Shown piece by piece: positions 27,265 to 37,282 of a stretch of DNA of 59,269 nt; the first letter of the stretch is position 1, and the number at the start of each line of letters is the position of its first letter. This DNA is from an uncultured Campylobacter sp. (GTDB taxonomy: Bacteria; Campylobacterota; Campylobacteria; Campylobacterales; Campylobacteraceae): assembly GCF_938045345.1 (NCBI RefSeq), contig NZ_CALIMS010000014.1, forward strand, positions 1 to 59,269, given 5' to 3'. Below the pieces are notes generated by a model. That model saw only the letters and a program-made list of their open reading frames with translations. It was not told the origin of the DNA and made no database searches. A program made the translations under genes and the position numbers.

Positions 27265-30200
27265 TCCATCAGTGGGATTAGATATAATAAAGGATATTTT
27301 GAATACTCCCGCTGTAGGTTCATATGTTGGTGGTGGAAGCACTCTTTATGACGCAGTAAAAAATGCTGAAAAATATTTTGATGAAAATAATGGAAGCAAA
27401 TCAAATGCAGAGAAGGCCGTTATTGATATTACTTCGTTTTTTACTGGATTAAAGGTAAAGGGAGCCGGTTTAGCTACGCTCCCAGCTAGTTTTGATCTGG
27501 ATGTCAAAACAATGCAGGATGATATAAAAAAGTATGGTTCAGTTCGCCCCTCATCTATGGCAGCTACTGCCGCAGATGCATTACTGGCAATAGGGGTGCT
27601 TCCAACTCCTTTGGGAGTAGGTTGCGCGATAGGAGGGATGATCTTAACGCTTATAGCTTGGAAATTGGACAGAATGGAAACATATGAAGACTATAAACAG
27701 AAAGTAAGAGAAGCTCAATTTCTTGAATACGCTAAATATTTGCATTCCGATGAAGTCCAAACTTATTTACAAGATCCTAACAAGGTAAATCTTACCGTTT
27801 CAAATTTGCGTATTATAGAAAATGATGGAGAAGCTATATTTACTGTAAGTATAGACAAGGCATTGGAAAAGGATTTGAATTTAAGATTATTTACTGTAGA
27901 GGGAAGCGCATTAGAAGAGAAAGACTATGGCAGAATAGGCGAAGAAAAGAAAAATTATATTTTTGCGAAAATATCCGCAGGGGTTACCTCCATCACTCAA
28001 AAGGTAAAAATTGTAAGGGACGGTAAAACAGAAGGCAAGGAAGTATTTTTGTTAGTTGCAGAAAGTTTATATTATAGTGGATATGATGTAGAAAACGTGA
28101 CTAAATTCGCTGCTGGTTTAGGTACCATCATTGACTTTCCAGAAGATAAATGCCCTCAACCAACTCACAAGAATTTCGATCTAAGCTTTAATCTACCTAG
28201 CTCTACCTCATACGGCGAAGGTGGAGGATTTGGTGGAGGCGGCGGAGGTGGAGCCGGCGGAGGTGCGTCTTGGAGCATAGGCTCGGTTCCTAGCATCTCG
28301 ATTCCTTCCAAACAGCCGAGCCCGGACATCCCTTATGTAGAGTGCCCTGACGAGCCGGAGTTTAACTCTATGCTGATAGCAAAAATACCGCAGGCGGCAA
28401 ACAATACCGCCCCCGCAAATTCTAACCCATTAAATTCCCAAGCCGCGAACGAAAATGATAATTCAGGCTCTTGCTCCGACGGTATGTGTGTACCTAACCG
28501 CTCCGAGCAGAATTCAGGCTCCGGTGATAAAGACAAAAACAAGGCGGGCTTTGCTTCAAATGCGAATAATGCAAATTCCAAGCAGAGCGGAGCTGCGTTA
28601 AATTTATCGGGTACTACCGATACTGATAAATCCGGCAATAAACTCTATTTCGATATGAATTCCGACGGATTTAAAGAGAGGATGCTTGATTGGTTCGGAC
28701 AAGACGAGGGGGTGCTGGTAAACGATACAAATCGTAACGGCATAGTTGATAACGGCAGTGAGATCATAGGCAACAGATATTTAAACTCCAAAGGGGAAAC
28801 CACCCTGGATACTTTATCTCTGCTTAGAGATTTTGATACTAATAAAGATGGAGTGATAGATAGCAAGGACAACTCCAGCCTAAGCATCTGGATAGATAAA
28901 AATCGTAATGCTAAAACAGATGAGGGCGAGCTGATCTCTATAAACGACGCCAACTCCCCGATCAAATCCATATCTCTTAATTATCTCGACACCCTTCTTA
29001 GCGGATATGATAGAAATCATGATATGAAGATCGATAAAAGCGACAAAATTTATGATTACATCTACGTTAAAAATAATGACGATAACTCTATAAATTTATA
29101 CATCTATGGAGACGACAGGGCAAGAGCATTCTTGGGAGATAAAACAAAAGACCTTACTCTGCAAACAGACCAAGGGCTAAAAAGAGTAAAAGAGGTTATC
29201 TTTTATAAGGATATAAAGGAGCTAAATTTAGATAAGCAAAAGCCCGAATATAGCGATCCTAGGTCGATTAATTTGGTTTCCGATGCTGCGCCTTGGGATT
29301 TGAATGGAATAAGATATTCGAGCGAGGTGAATCTAAAAGAGAGTGAATACGATACCCTAGGCAACACTCTTTATACCTATGAAAGAGGAAGCGGTAAGGT
29401 CAACATATATGATTGGAATGGCATAGATACCTTAAAATTTGGCGAGGGAATCAGTAGAGAGAATTTAATCATCGAAAAGACGAATGAATCTATTAAAATT
29501 TACGTCAAAAACGGTATCGCTACCAAGGATGAGGATTTAAGTAAAATAACGGACGTAATTACTATAAACTTTGGAGTCGATTATGCCGTTGCTGGCGATG
29601 CACCGGTAGCGACATCAGAGGCAATTGCTTCCGAAAACAATAATATCGCTAATAATGCGGCTTATCTATCCGCGGGTACCAATTCTAGACGTAAGCGAGC
29701 TATTTCTGAGCCAGCTCAAACTACGGGTATTGTAGAAAATATTGTTTTATCTGACGGCAATAGATTAAATCTCGATTTTTTATATAACGGTACCGATAAA
29801 AGTGATCTTATAGTTTGTGGAGACGATAGTCGCAAAATTAACGCCGGAGATGGTAATGATATTATAGTTTGTGGAGACGGCGATTATGAAATTGGTGCCG
29901 GAGATGGAGATGATATGATATCAGTAGGTAGCGGATATAATATTATAGACGCAGGCAAGGGAGACGATTATTTTAAAAGTGACTCTAGAAGTAGTAGCTT
30001 TAATGTCTTCAAATTTGGTAGAGGGGATGGAAAAGATATCATAATCGGTCATAAGGTATGGAGATCTTGGCGTGGTTATGCTTATACAAGTATAGAATTT
30101 AAAGAAGGCATTACTACTGATGACATTATTATTAGAAAGAATCATGATTTATTTGATTGGATATCGTATGAGATAGCGCTAAAAGAGGAAGGTAAGAGTT

Positions 30201-33200
30201 TTGATGAGCTAAGTGATAAGATATATATCAAGGGAGGTTCAAGATTACAACTTATATTCCAAGATGGTACCGATTGGGATGACAAAGAAATATATAATCG
30301 CGCCCAAGAAAATAAGGTAATTCATAACTCCTTAAATGCCTTTGTGCTTGATCTAAATAATAATGGTATCACTTCTATTTCGCCAAGCGACGATTCCTCG
30401 CCTAAATTTAATATAAATGGCGAGATTAAAAGGAGCGGTTGGATAGAGCGAGGTGACGGGCTACTTGCTATGGATCTAAATAGAGATGGATACATTGATC
30501 CTACCACTGAACTAATAGGCGAAAAATTTGAAGGATGGGGAAATAATGATTATATAAATAGAGGTCTTGCGGTGTTAAAGAAATTCGATAGTGATAATAA
30601 CGGAATTTTGGATGAAAAGGACGATAAATTTAATGAAATTCTAGTTTGGCAGGATAACGGCGACGGAATAAGCCAAAGAAGTGAATTAAAAACATTAAAA
30701 GAATTAGGCATAGACAGCATATCTGTACAAGATCCTAAAGAGGATATATGGCATGAAAATGATAATATAATTATTGGCAATGCTATCCCCTTTTCTCAAG
30801 ATGGAGAAACTAAAGGATTCAAAAGACTATGCTTTAGACAAATAGGAGAAAACGAAATTTTGCCGGATCATGGCAATGAAGATCACTCGGGTCCGGTCGT
30901 TCCTAATCCAACCCCTAAAAATGGCATAAAGTCACTATCTAATGCAGGCATCGAGCGCATTGATATACGCAGCGGCTATACAGGCTCGGGAGGAGCTAAA
31001 ATAGGTGCTAACGATGGTGAGCTTAGCTTTGAAAACAGATGGTTTAAATCGGATACTTTGGATACGATCTACGAAAGAAAAGACGCAGAGCAAGGGGGAG
31101 ATCTTTCAAGCCTCGCGGGAAGCGGTAAAGTCAGATCGCTAAACGACGCTATGGCGGGCGATGATGGTTTGAAACAAAGCGTGCAAGAGTACAGAGCGGG
31201 CGTGGTAGATAAAGCGTTTGATGAGCTAAGCTCGGATATGGATAAAATTTTAGACAAATGGGCTTTAAACGATAATTTCGGCTCGCAGGACTTATCGCTG
31301 CCGCCGGTTGCGCTTGATCTTAACGGCAATGGCATCACATCTACGCCGCTAGATAATTCGCAGGCATATTTTGATTATATAAATGACGGCAGGAGAAATA
31401 AAACCGCATGGATAGAAAAGGGTGATGGAATTTTAGCCGTAGATATCAACAAAGACGGGATTATCAATAACTCTTTCGAGCTTTTCGGATCAAATTCCAA
31501 GCTTGAAAACGGCACTTACGCAAAGGACGGCGTGCAGGCTCTAAAGGATTTCGATAGCGATAATAACGGCGTGATCGACGAAAGAGACGAGAGATTCGGC
31601 GAATTGCTTCTTTGGCAGGACAACGGAGACGGCAAATGCGAGAAAGATGAAGTAAAAGGTCTAAAAGAGCTTGGAATTTCATCGATATCTTTAAAATCTA
31701 CGGAGGATACTCAAACCGAAAACGGCAATAAAATAACCGCAAGCGGGGAATTTAGAAGAACCGACGGCAGTAGCGGCATAGTACGCGACGTGTGGTTTGA
31801 GACGAGCAAAAAGCAAAGCATCGCCCTTAGCGATCTAGACGACGAAACCGAAAAGAAAATCTCCGTTGTGGAGGCTTTCCGCGGTGCAAGGCTTAGCGCA
31901 GAACAAAGGGCGAATCCGTATATAATTACCGCGGTGCTTAAAGAATACGAGAATATAAAATTTGATTCTATCAGTAAAATTTTAGCAAATAAACTTTTTG
32001 GCGAGGATGCGAAAAGCTGCGCACTTATGTTTAACGCTCTAAATTTAAAGTTAGCTCGCATAATTAGCGGTGAAGCGAATGCAAGTGAAACGGCTCTGTC
32101 GATCAATCTGCTAGCATCGGTGTTAAAAAGAGACTATAATTACGCGCTTTTTAAGCTCAATAAGAGTTATTTAAGCGATGATAAAATTTCGTCACTTCTG
32201 GCTAAAACCGGTATAAAATTTAGCCTTTCGGGTAACGAAATCACGGGCGTTATCGGCAAGCATGTATTTGGCGATAAAACTAGCGAGACCTTTGATTATA
32301 GCAAAGAGCGTTCGGGTGTTATCGTCTCGTCAAAAGAGGGCAACGACCTCGTAGCGGGTTCGGATTTTAACGACGAGATTTATGGCGGCGCAGGAAATGA
32401 CATCTTGATGAGCGGCAACGGTATAGACATTCTTAACGGCGGAGCCGGCAATGATCTGCTAATTGGATCGAAGGATAGGAATATCTACGAATACTATTTA
32501 GGCGATGGTGAGGACATCATCTACGATGACGGCGGAGCGGATGCGTTAAGATTTGCCTTTTTAAGCCCTGAGGATCTAAAGTTTAGGCGCGAGGGCGACG
32601 ATATGAAAATTTCGGTCTACAATCCATATAATAAAACCGAAATTATAGGCGGCATAACTATAAAAAAAGGTTACACCGAAGGCAAGATAGAAAAATTTTA
32701 TTTTGACGGCAAGGTTTATGATTTTGATAAGTTTATTAAAGAGATATCCGAAGCGGAACCTCCGCAAAATAATCCTGTAAAATTTAAAGATAAGCTCGTA
32801 AATGCCGAGTTAAACGACGTTAGACAGTTTGTATCCGCTTTAGAAGCCATTGATCCTGACGGCGATAAGCTTAGCTATGAAATTTTAAAAGACGCAGAAA
32901 ACGGAAAATTCCGCATAAATGCATACGGAAGCTACGAATACACCCCAAACGATAAATTTATCGGCGAGGATAGCGTCAAAATTAGAGTGAGCGACGGTCG
33001 GGGTAGCTTTGATGAAAGCGAGATTAAATTTAACGTGAAAGTTTCGGCTCCCGACATAAAAAGCGAAAAATTTATCTTTGATGAGGATACGAGCCTAGCT
33101 GAGGCGCTCGAAGTGGAAAACAAAATAGGCGGCGCGTTAAAATTTGAAATTTTAACTACAAATGAGAATTTAAGCACCGAGCTGGGCGATGATGGAATGT

Positions 33201-34468
33201 TGCATGTAAAACCTGCGCTAAATTTTAACGGCGAGCAAAGTCTTAAAATCAGAGTTACGAACGAATTTGGGCTAAGCTGCGAAAAAGAGATTGCTCTAAA
33301 AATTAACCCGGTAAATGATGCACCTATCGTAGAAGATCCTAATGAAATCGTCACTCTTAAAAATACTTTCAGCTACGCGGATAAGATCGTAGCCAGCGAT
33401 GTAGACGGCGATGTGCTTCGATTTAAGCTTATTAGCGGCGGTAAAAATTTAAAGCTAAATTCCGACGGAAGTTATCTTTATAATTCAAAATCCGCAGGCG
33501 AAGAGGAATTTAAAATCGAAGTTAGCGACGGTAGCATCTCGGTTACCAAAACGCTTAAATTTAAAAACCTCGGCTATATAAATGACGGAAGCGAAAATAT
33601 AGTAATCGACGGTAAGGCAAGTGATACGCTAAATTTGACTACAAGCAGGGCGGCGGATCTTAAATTTGCAAGATCGGGTAATGATCTGATCATTAATGGC
33701 GGTAGATCGAACACGACGCTTAAGGATTATTTCGTCTCAAAAGATATGAAACTTAGAAAAATTCTTCTTGACGGCGGCACTGAGATAAATATCTCAAATT
33801 CTAACCTGACGCTTCCAAGCAAGAAATGGTATCAGTTCAAAAAGACGGCTACTTTGAAAACGGCAGGCACCATCGTCTCATCCGGTGATAAAAACATCCT
33901 AAACGGCTCGAAGCAAAACGATACCATCATTAGCCTTGGTAAATTTAACCATATCAATGCAGGTAAGGGTGACGATGTAATCTTTGCGGCGGAGGGCGAT
34001 ATAGCAAACGGTGAGAGGGGAAACGATACGCTGATAGCCACTGCAAATCGCGCTACGCTTATCGGTTCGGACGGCGATGATACATACATCGTATCTGCGA
34101 GTTTAGACGGCGTCGTGATTAGAGATAAAGAGTATTTAAGCTTAAAAGACGGCGGCAGAGATGTACTAAAACTACAAGGTGCTCGCAAGGATGAAATTTC
34201 ATTTAGCAGAAGCGGGGTTTTCGGCAAGGATTTAGTATTGCGTTACGCAGGCAAAAGCCTAACCATAGAAAACCAGTTCAGCTCTAAATCTGCGGTAGAG
34301 AGAATAGAGCTTGGCGATGGAGATTACATCACTAGCGATAAAATTTCAAAGATCATCGAGGATCTAAATTCTTATGCGAGCGATAAAGGATTTGTAAATT
34401 TCGGTGAGGATAAATTTCGCTCTAATGAGCAGATCGCACAGATTTACGCAAGCGGCTGGAGTAATTAA
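27251..34468 (+). CDS. Giant RTX/EF-hand/cadherin-like secreted protein (2405 residues)
   Basis: Probably exported by a type I system: no N-terminal signal, Asp-rich calcium-binding repeats, and a short C-terminal tail. Order of domains by eye: soluble start; hydrophobic hairpin about 103-138; Calx-beta-like domain about 183-270; glycine run about 322-344; Asn/Ser linker with C-x-x-x-x-C; three EF-hand modules (about 468-577, 1031-1160, 1354-1482); RTX nonapeptides near 847-910, 1697-1740 (GGAGNDILMSGNGIDIL) and 2218-2283; two or three cadherin-like domains near 1856-2104. The EF-hand modules (DLNGNGITS..., DINKDGI, FDSDNNGVIDERD, WQDNGDG) resemble those in FrpC and ApxIVA. RRKR at 813-816 fits a furin-type site. 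Start ATG 27251 has AAAGGAG. Composition is mosaic. No ABC transporter, membrane fusion protein or acyltransferase is nearby. Confidence 0.93.
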   Translation: MASINPSVGLDIIKDILNTPAVGSYVGGGSTLYDAVKNAEKYFDENNGSKSNAEKAVIDITSFFTGLKVKGAGLATLPASFDLDVKTMQDDIKKYGSVRPSSMAATAADALLAIGVLPTPLGVGCAIGGMILTLIAWKLDRMETYEDYKQKVREAQFLEYAKYLHSDEVQTYLQDPNKVNLTVSNLRIIENDGEAIFTVSIDKALEKDLNLRLFTVEGSALEEKDYGRIGEEKKNYIFAKISAGVTSITQKVKIVRDGKTEGKEVFLLVAESLYYSGYDVENVTKFAAGLGTIIDFPEDKCPQPTHKNFDLSFNLPSSTSYGEGGGFGGGGGGGAGGGASWSIGSVPSISIPSKQPSPDIPYVECPDEPEFNSMLIAKIPQAANNTAPANSNPLNSQAANENDNSGSCSDGMCVPNRSEQNSGSGDKDKNKAGFASNANNANSKQSGAALNLSGTTDTDKSGNKLYFDMNSDGFKERMLDWFGQDEGVLVNDTNRNGIVDNGSEIIGNRYLNSKGETTLDTLSLLRDFDTNKDGVIDSKDNSSLSIWIDKNRNAKTDEGELISINDANSPIKSISLNYLDTLLSGYDRNHDMKIDKSDKIYDYIYVKNNDDNSINLYIYGDDRARAFLGDKTKDLTLQTDQGLKRVKEVIFYKDIKELNLDKQKPEYSDPRSINLVSDAAPWDLNGIRYSSEVNLKESEYDTLGNTLYTYERGSGKVNIYDWNGIDTLKFGEGISRENLIIEKTNESIKIYVKNGIATKDEDLSKITDVITINFGVDYAVAGDAPVATSEAIASENNNIANNAAYLSAGTNSRRKRAISEPAQTTGIVENIVLSDGNRLNLDFLYNGTDKSDLIVCGDDSRKINAGDGNDIIVCGDGDYEIGAGDGDDMISVGSGYNIIDAGKGDDYFKSDSRSSSFNVFKFGRGDGKDIIIGHKVWRSWRGYAYTSIEFKEGITTDDIIIRKNHDLFDWISYEIALKEEGKSFDELSDKIYIKGGSRLQLIFQDGTDWDDKEIYNRAQENKVIHNSLNAFVLDLNNNGITSISPSDDSSPKFNINGEIKRSGWIERGDGLLAMDLNRDGYIDPTTELIGEKFEGWGNNDYINRGLAVLKKFDSDNNGILDEKDDKFNEILVWQDNGDGISQRSELKTLKELGIDSISVQDPKEDIWHENDNIIIGNAIPFSQDGETKGFKRLCFRQIGENEILPDHGNEDHSGPVVPNPTPKNGIKSLSNAGIERIDIRSGYTGSGGAKIGANDGELSFENRWFKSDTLDTIYERKDAEQGGDLSSLAGSGKVRSLNDAMAGDDGLKQSVQEYRAGVVDKAFDELSSDMDKILDKWALNDNFGSQDLSLPPVALDLNGNGITSTPLDNSQAYFDYINDGRRNKTAWIEKGDGILAVDINKDGIINNSFELFGSNSKLENGTYAKDGVQALKDFDSDNNGVIDERDERFGELLLWQDNGDGKCEKDEVKGLKELGISSISLKSTEDTQTENGNKITASGEFRRTDGSSGIVRDVWFETSKKQSIALSDLDDETEKKISVVEAFRGARLSAEQRANPYIITAVLKEYENIKFDSISKILANKLFGEDAKSCALMFNALNLKLARIISGEANASETALSINLLASVLKRDYNYALFKLNKSYLSDDKISSLLAKTGIKFSLSGNEITGVIGKHVFGDKTSETFDYSKERSGVIVSSKEGNDLVAGSDFNDEIYGGAGNDILMSGNGIDILNGGAGNDLLIGSKDRNIYEYYLGDGEDIIYDDGGADALRFAFLSPEDLKFRREGDDMKISVYNPYNKTEIIGGITIKKGYTEGKIEKFYFDGKVYDFDKFIKEISEAEPPQNNPVKFKDKLVNAELNDVRQFVSALEAIDPDGDKLSYEILKDAENGKFRINAYGSYEYTPNDKFIGEDSVKIRVSDGRGSFDESEIKFNVKVSAPDIKSEKFIFDEDTSLAEALEVENKIGGALKFEILTTNENLSTELGDDGMLHVKPALNFNGEQSLKIRVTNEFGLSCEKEIALKINPVNDAPIVEDPNEIVTLKNTFSYADKIVASDVDGDVLRFKLISGGKNLKLNSDGSYLYNSKSAGEEEFKIEVSDGSISVTKTLKFKNLGYINDGSENIVIDGKASDTLNLTTSRAADLKFARSGNDLIINGGRSNTTLKDYFVSKDMKLRKILLDGGTEINISNSNLTLPSKKWYQFKKTATLKTAGTIVSSGDKNILNGSKQNDTIISLGKFNHINAGKGDDVIFAAEGDIANGERGNDTLIATANRATLIGSDGDDTYIVSASLDGVVIRDKEYLSLKDGGRDVLKLQGARKDEISFSRSGVFGKDLVLRYAGKSLTIENQFSSKSAVERIELGDGDYITSDKISKIIEDLNSYASDKGFVNFGEDKFRSNEQIAQIYASGWSN
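28652..28980 (+). repeat. EF-hand module, copy 1 (divergent, within the RTX gene)
   Basis: Encodes FDMNSDGF, NDTNRNGIVD, LRDFDTNKDGVIDSKD and WIDKNRNAKTDEGEL, then SIKSISL-type ending. Aligns with the copies at 30343 and 31312, but lacks the W-I-E-x-G-D-G-L/I opening segment. Confidence 0.75.
30343..30735 (+). repeat. EF-hand module, copy 2 (AT-rich, within the RTX gene)
   Basis: Encodes VLDLNNNGITS, WIERGDGLLAMDLNRDGYI, LKKFDSDNNGILDEKDD and WQDNGDGISQRSELKTL, closing with ELGIDSISV. Protein similarity to copy 3 is high, but codons are much more AT-rich. Confidence 0.85.
31312..31700 (+). repeat. EF-hand module, copy 3 (host-like codons, within the RTX gene)
   Basis: Encodes ALDLNGNGITS, WIEKGDGILAVDINKDGII, LKDFDSDNNGVIDERDE and WQDNGDGKCEKDEVKGL, closing with ELGISSISL. 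The residue before ALDLNG is Pro-Pro-Val, so the Asp-Pro bond cut in FrpC is not present. Confidence 0.85.
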
Positions 34469-34475
34469 GTAAATT

Positions 34476-34497
34476 AGGCGAGGAAAATTCCTCGCCT
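34476..34497 (+). terminator. Hairpin directly after the RTX gene
   Basis: AGGCGAGGAA (34476-34485), a 2-base loop, and TTCCTCGCCT (34488-34497): a perfect 10-bp stem 7 bases past the stop codon. The downstream T content is low (CTCATTT), so it may act as a terminator or as an mRNA 3' end protector. Confidence 0.75.
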
Positions 34498-34785
34498 CTC
34501 ATTTATCTGCTACATATCTTTTTCTGCCTCTAAGTTGCACGCACATCGTGCTACCATGCTGCTTGATTATTTAAATTTAAAACCAACTAATTCGGCGCTA
34601 TTTAATTACCGTATCTTTACGCCATTTATGCGTATATTTTCTCAATCGTTTCGTACTCCTTCCAAGTATATTTTAATAAATTCCAGCTTAAGCAGATAAA
34701 TTTTATCTTTTTATTGACGAGCCTCAATGCTTATAGAAATTTAAATGGGTAGAATTCACTCCTAATTTCAGTTAAAGGAGTGAAA
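34498..34785. other. Intergenic region upstream of qNOR
   Basis: About 290 AT-rich bases. No coding frame. A TTGACG occurs at 34714-34719, but a -10 at the right spacing does not; TAGAAT at 34750-34755 could be a -10 with a poor -35. No NssR- or FNR-like inverted repeat was recognised, so control of the NO reductase cannot be stated. Confidence 0.5.
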
Positions 34786-37023
34786 ATGGCAGAATATAAA
34801 AAGCTCTGGATGACACTTGTAGCGGTACTCATCGTGGGCTTTAGTTTCTTGGGTTTTTACGGCGGCGAGGTGTATAGGCAGTCTCCGCCGGTGGTAAAAT
34901 TTACCGATGCTAGCGGCAACGAGCTAATCAGCACCGAGCGCATTTACCGCGGGCAGGAGGCCTGGCAGAGCATCGGCGGTATGCAGGTAGGCTCAATCTG
35001 GGGTCACGGCGCGTATCAGGCGCCCGATTGGAGCGCAGATTGGCTACATAAGGAGCTGGTTGCGTTTATGGATATCAAGGCGCAGGAGCGCTTCGGAGCG
35101 AAATTTGACGCTTTGAGCGACGAGCAAAAGGCTCAGATCAAGGCTCTTACCAAGGCTGAGTATCGCACCAACACCGTAAAAGACGGCACTGTCAAGCTAA
35201 GCAATGATCGCTTGAAAGCTATGGCGGTCGTAAAAGACGAGTACATGGGCGTTTTCGGAAACGATCCGCGCTTTAAAAAGCTTCGCGAGGATTATGCGAT
35301 GAAGGAAAACACGCTCGCAAATGAGCAGCATCGCGCCGAGCTTATGGATTTCATATTTTGGACTGCTTGGGCCGTTTCTACGGATCGTCCGAGCGGAGAG
35401 GCGACCTATACCAATAACTGGCCGCACGAGCCGCTGATAGACAATGTCCCTACCACGGAAAACGTCGTTTGGACGATCGCAAGCCTCGTTATTTTGCTTA
35501 CCGGCATCGGTCTTTTAGTATGGTTTGGAAATTTCTACGGCAAAAAGGACGAGGATTTCGAGGCTCCTGCAAAGCTAAACGCCGATCCGATCGCCGCTTT
35601 AGCGCTTACGCCGTCGCAAAAGGCGCTCGGCAAGTATCTTTTTGTAGCGGTTGCATTGTTTGCATTTCAAGCCTTCATCGGCGGCTTTGTTGCGCACTAT
35701 ACGATCGAGGGTCAGTCCTTTTTCGGGCTTGATATTTCGCAATATATCCCTTACTCGCTAGCGCGCACCTGGCACGTGCAGGCGTCCATTTTCTGGATCG
35801 CTACCGGCTTTTTGGCGGCAGGATTGTTTCTAGCGCCGATCATCAACGGCGGCAAGGATCCTAAATTTCAAAAGCTCGGCGTGGACGTGCTTTTCTACGC
35901 GCTTCTTTTCTTGGTCGTCGGCAGCTTCGCGGGCGAATACATGGCGATTGCGGGCAAGATGGATCCAAGCAGCAGCTTCTGGATCGGACATCAAGGATAC
36001 GAGTATTTAGACCTCGGTAGAATTTGGCAGCTGATACTGTTCGTGGGTCTTGTGATCTGGATGGTACTCGTGCTTCGCGGCTTTATCGCGGGCTTTAGAG
36101 CCGAGGGCGATAAGAATTTATTGGCGATTTTTACCGCTTCGGTCATCGCCGTGGGGCTTTTTTACGGTGCGGGACTATTTTACGGACAGCGCTCGCCTAT
36201 CCCTGTGATGGAGTATTGGCGCTGGTGGGTCGTGCACCTTTGGGTCGAGGGATTTTTCGAGGTTTTCGCGACGGCGTCTTTGGCGTTCGTGTTCGCGTCC
36301 TTGGGCTTAGTAAGCAAGAAATTTGCCACCTACACCTCGATTGCTAGCGCGTCGATTTTCCTAATTGGCGGAATTCCTGGCACCTTCCACCACCTCTATT
36401 TTGCGGGTACCACTACGCCGATAATGGCTGTGGGTGCGAGCTTCTCGGCGCTTGAGGTCGTGCCTTTGGTACTTTTGGGCTCGGAGGCGTTTCATTATTA
36501 CAAGCTTCAATTCGCGCAGGATTGGGCTAAGCGTTTAAAATGGCCGCTTTACTGCTTCATCGCCGTGGCATTTTGGAATATGCTGGGCGCGGGCGTTTTC
36601 GGCTTTTTAATTAATCCGCCGCTTGCGCTATTTTACATCCAGGGCTTAAACACCACTGCAGTGCACGCTCATACGGCGCTATTTGGCGTATACGGCTTTT
36701 TGGCGCTCGGCTTCGTGTGGCTCGTGGCGCTGTATATCTACAGGCAAAAAAGCTTCGACGATACGCTTATGAAGATCGGCTTTTGGGCGCTTAACGCAGG
36801 TTTGCTTCTAATGGTGCTGATTTCGCTTCTGCCGGTTGGAATTTTGCAGGCGTTTGCGGCGATCGACGTGGGTATGTGGTACGCAAGAAGTGCGGAATTC
36901 TTGCAAAAAGATAGCCTCTATGGGCTCCGCTGGGCGCGCATCATCGGCGATACGATCTTTTTGGTTGGAAGCGTGTGCTTCTTGATTCAAATCGTGCGAA
37001 TGATATTCTCACGCACTAAATAG
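34786..37023 (+). CDS. norZ: Quinol-dependent nitric oxide reductase (qNOR)
   Basis: Reduces two NO to N2O with electrons from quinol; it detoxifies NO and supports denitrification-type respiration. About 745 residues, the single-chain form (NorC-like part fused to NorB). N-terminal helix, then a periplasmic domain with GGMQVGSIWGHGAYQAPDW near 65-85, then about 12 further membrane segments holding the heme and FeB ligands (RTWHVQASIFW; YWRWWVVHLWVEGFFEVFAT; GTFHHLYF; HAHTALFG). I prefer ATG 34786 (AAAGGAG 5 bases upstream); GTG 34780 overlaps that ribosome site. It is single, with its own upstream region and a terminator after it. Confidence 0.95.
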   Translation: MAEYKKLWMTLVAVLIVGFSFLGFYGGEVYRQSPPVVKFTDASGNELISTERIYRGQEAWQSIGGMQVGSIWGHGAYQAPDWSADWLHKELVAFMDIKAQERFGAKFDALSDEQKAQIKALTKAEYRTNTVKDGTVKLSNDRLKAMAVVKDEYMGVFGNDPRFKKLREDYAMKENTLANEQHRAELMDFIFWTAWAVSTDRPSGEATYTNNWPHEPLIDNVPTTENVVWTIASLVILLTGIGLLVWFGNFYGKKDEDFEAPAKLNADPIAALALTPSQKALGKYLFVAVALFAFQAFIGGFVAHYTIEGQSFFGLDISQYIPYSLARTWHVQASIFWIATGFLAAGLFLAPIINGGKDPKFQKLGVDVLFYALLFLVVGSFAGEYMAIAGKMDPSSSFWIGHQGYEYLDLGRIWQLILFVGLVIWMVLVLRGFIAGFRAEGDKNLLAIFTASVIAVGLFYGAGLFYGQRSPIPVMEYWRWWVVHLWVEGFFEVFATASLAFVFASLGLVSKKFATYTSIASASIFLIGGIPGTFHHLYFAGTTTPIMAVGASFSALEVVPLVLLGSEAFHYYKLQFAQDWAKRLKWPLYCFIAVAFWNMLGAGVFGFLINPPLALFYIQGLNTTAVHAHTALFGVYGFLALGFVWLVALYIYRQKSFDDTLMKIGFWALNAGLLLMVLISLLPVGILQAFAAIDVGMWYARSAEFLQKDSLYGLRWARIIGDTIFLVGSVCFLIQIVRMIFSRTK

Positions 37024-37056
37024 AGTTTTCGCGAACTTTTATCGCCTGCTTTGCCT

Positions 37057-37078
37057 CGCGGGAATTTTATTTCTCGCG
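37057..37078 (+). terminator. Terminator-like hairpin after norZ
   Basis: CGCGGGAA (37057-37064) pairs with TTCTCGCG (37071-37078) over 8 bp with one G-U pair and a 6-base loop; GGGGCCTTTTAAATTTT follows. 33 bases past the stop. Confidence 0.6.
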
Positions 37079-37282
37079 GGGCCTTTTAAATTTTACTAGG
37101 CTTTGCAAGAGCCTTTTATGCGTGAGCTTTTTGCCGCAAAGGGTAGCCGCGCGAGCTTTAAGTTTAGCCGCAAATTGCGCTAAATCTTTAAAATTTTAAA
37201 ATTTCATCCTCTTAAATTTACCCGAGCCAAATTTTAAATTTGCTACAATTACCGCCGAAATTTCAATCTAAAGGAGTGAAAA

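Noticed and set aside
34714..34755. Sigma-70 promoter TTGACG...TAGAAT for norZ
   Set aside because: The spacing is 30 bases, far from 16-18, so the two boxes cannot form one promoter.
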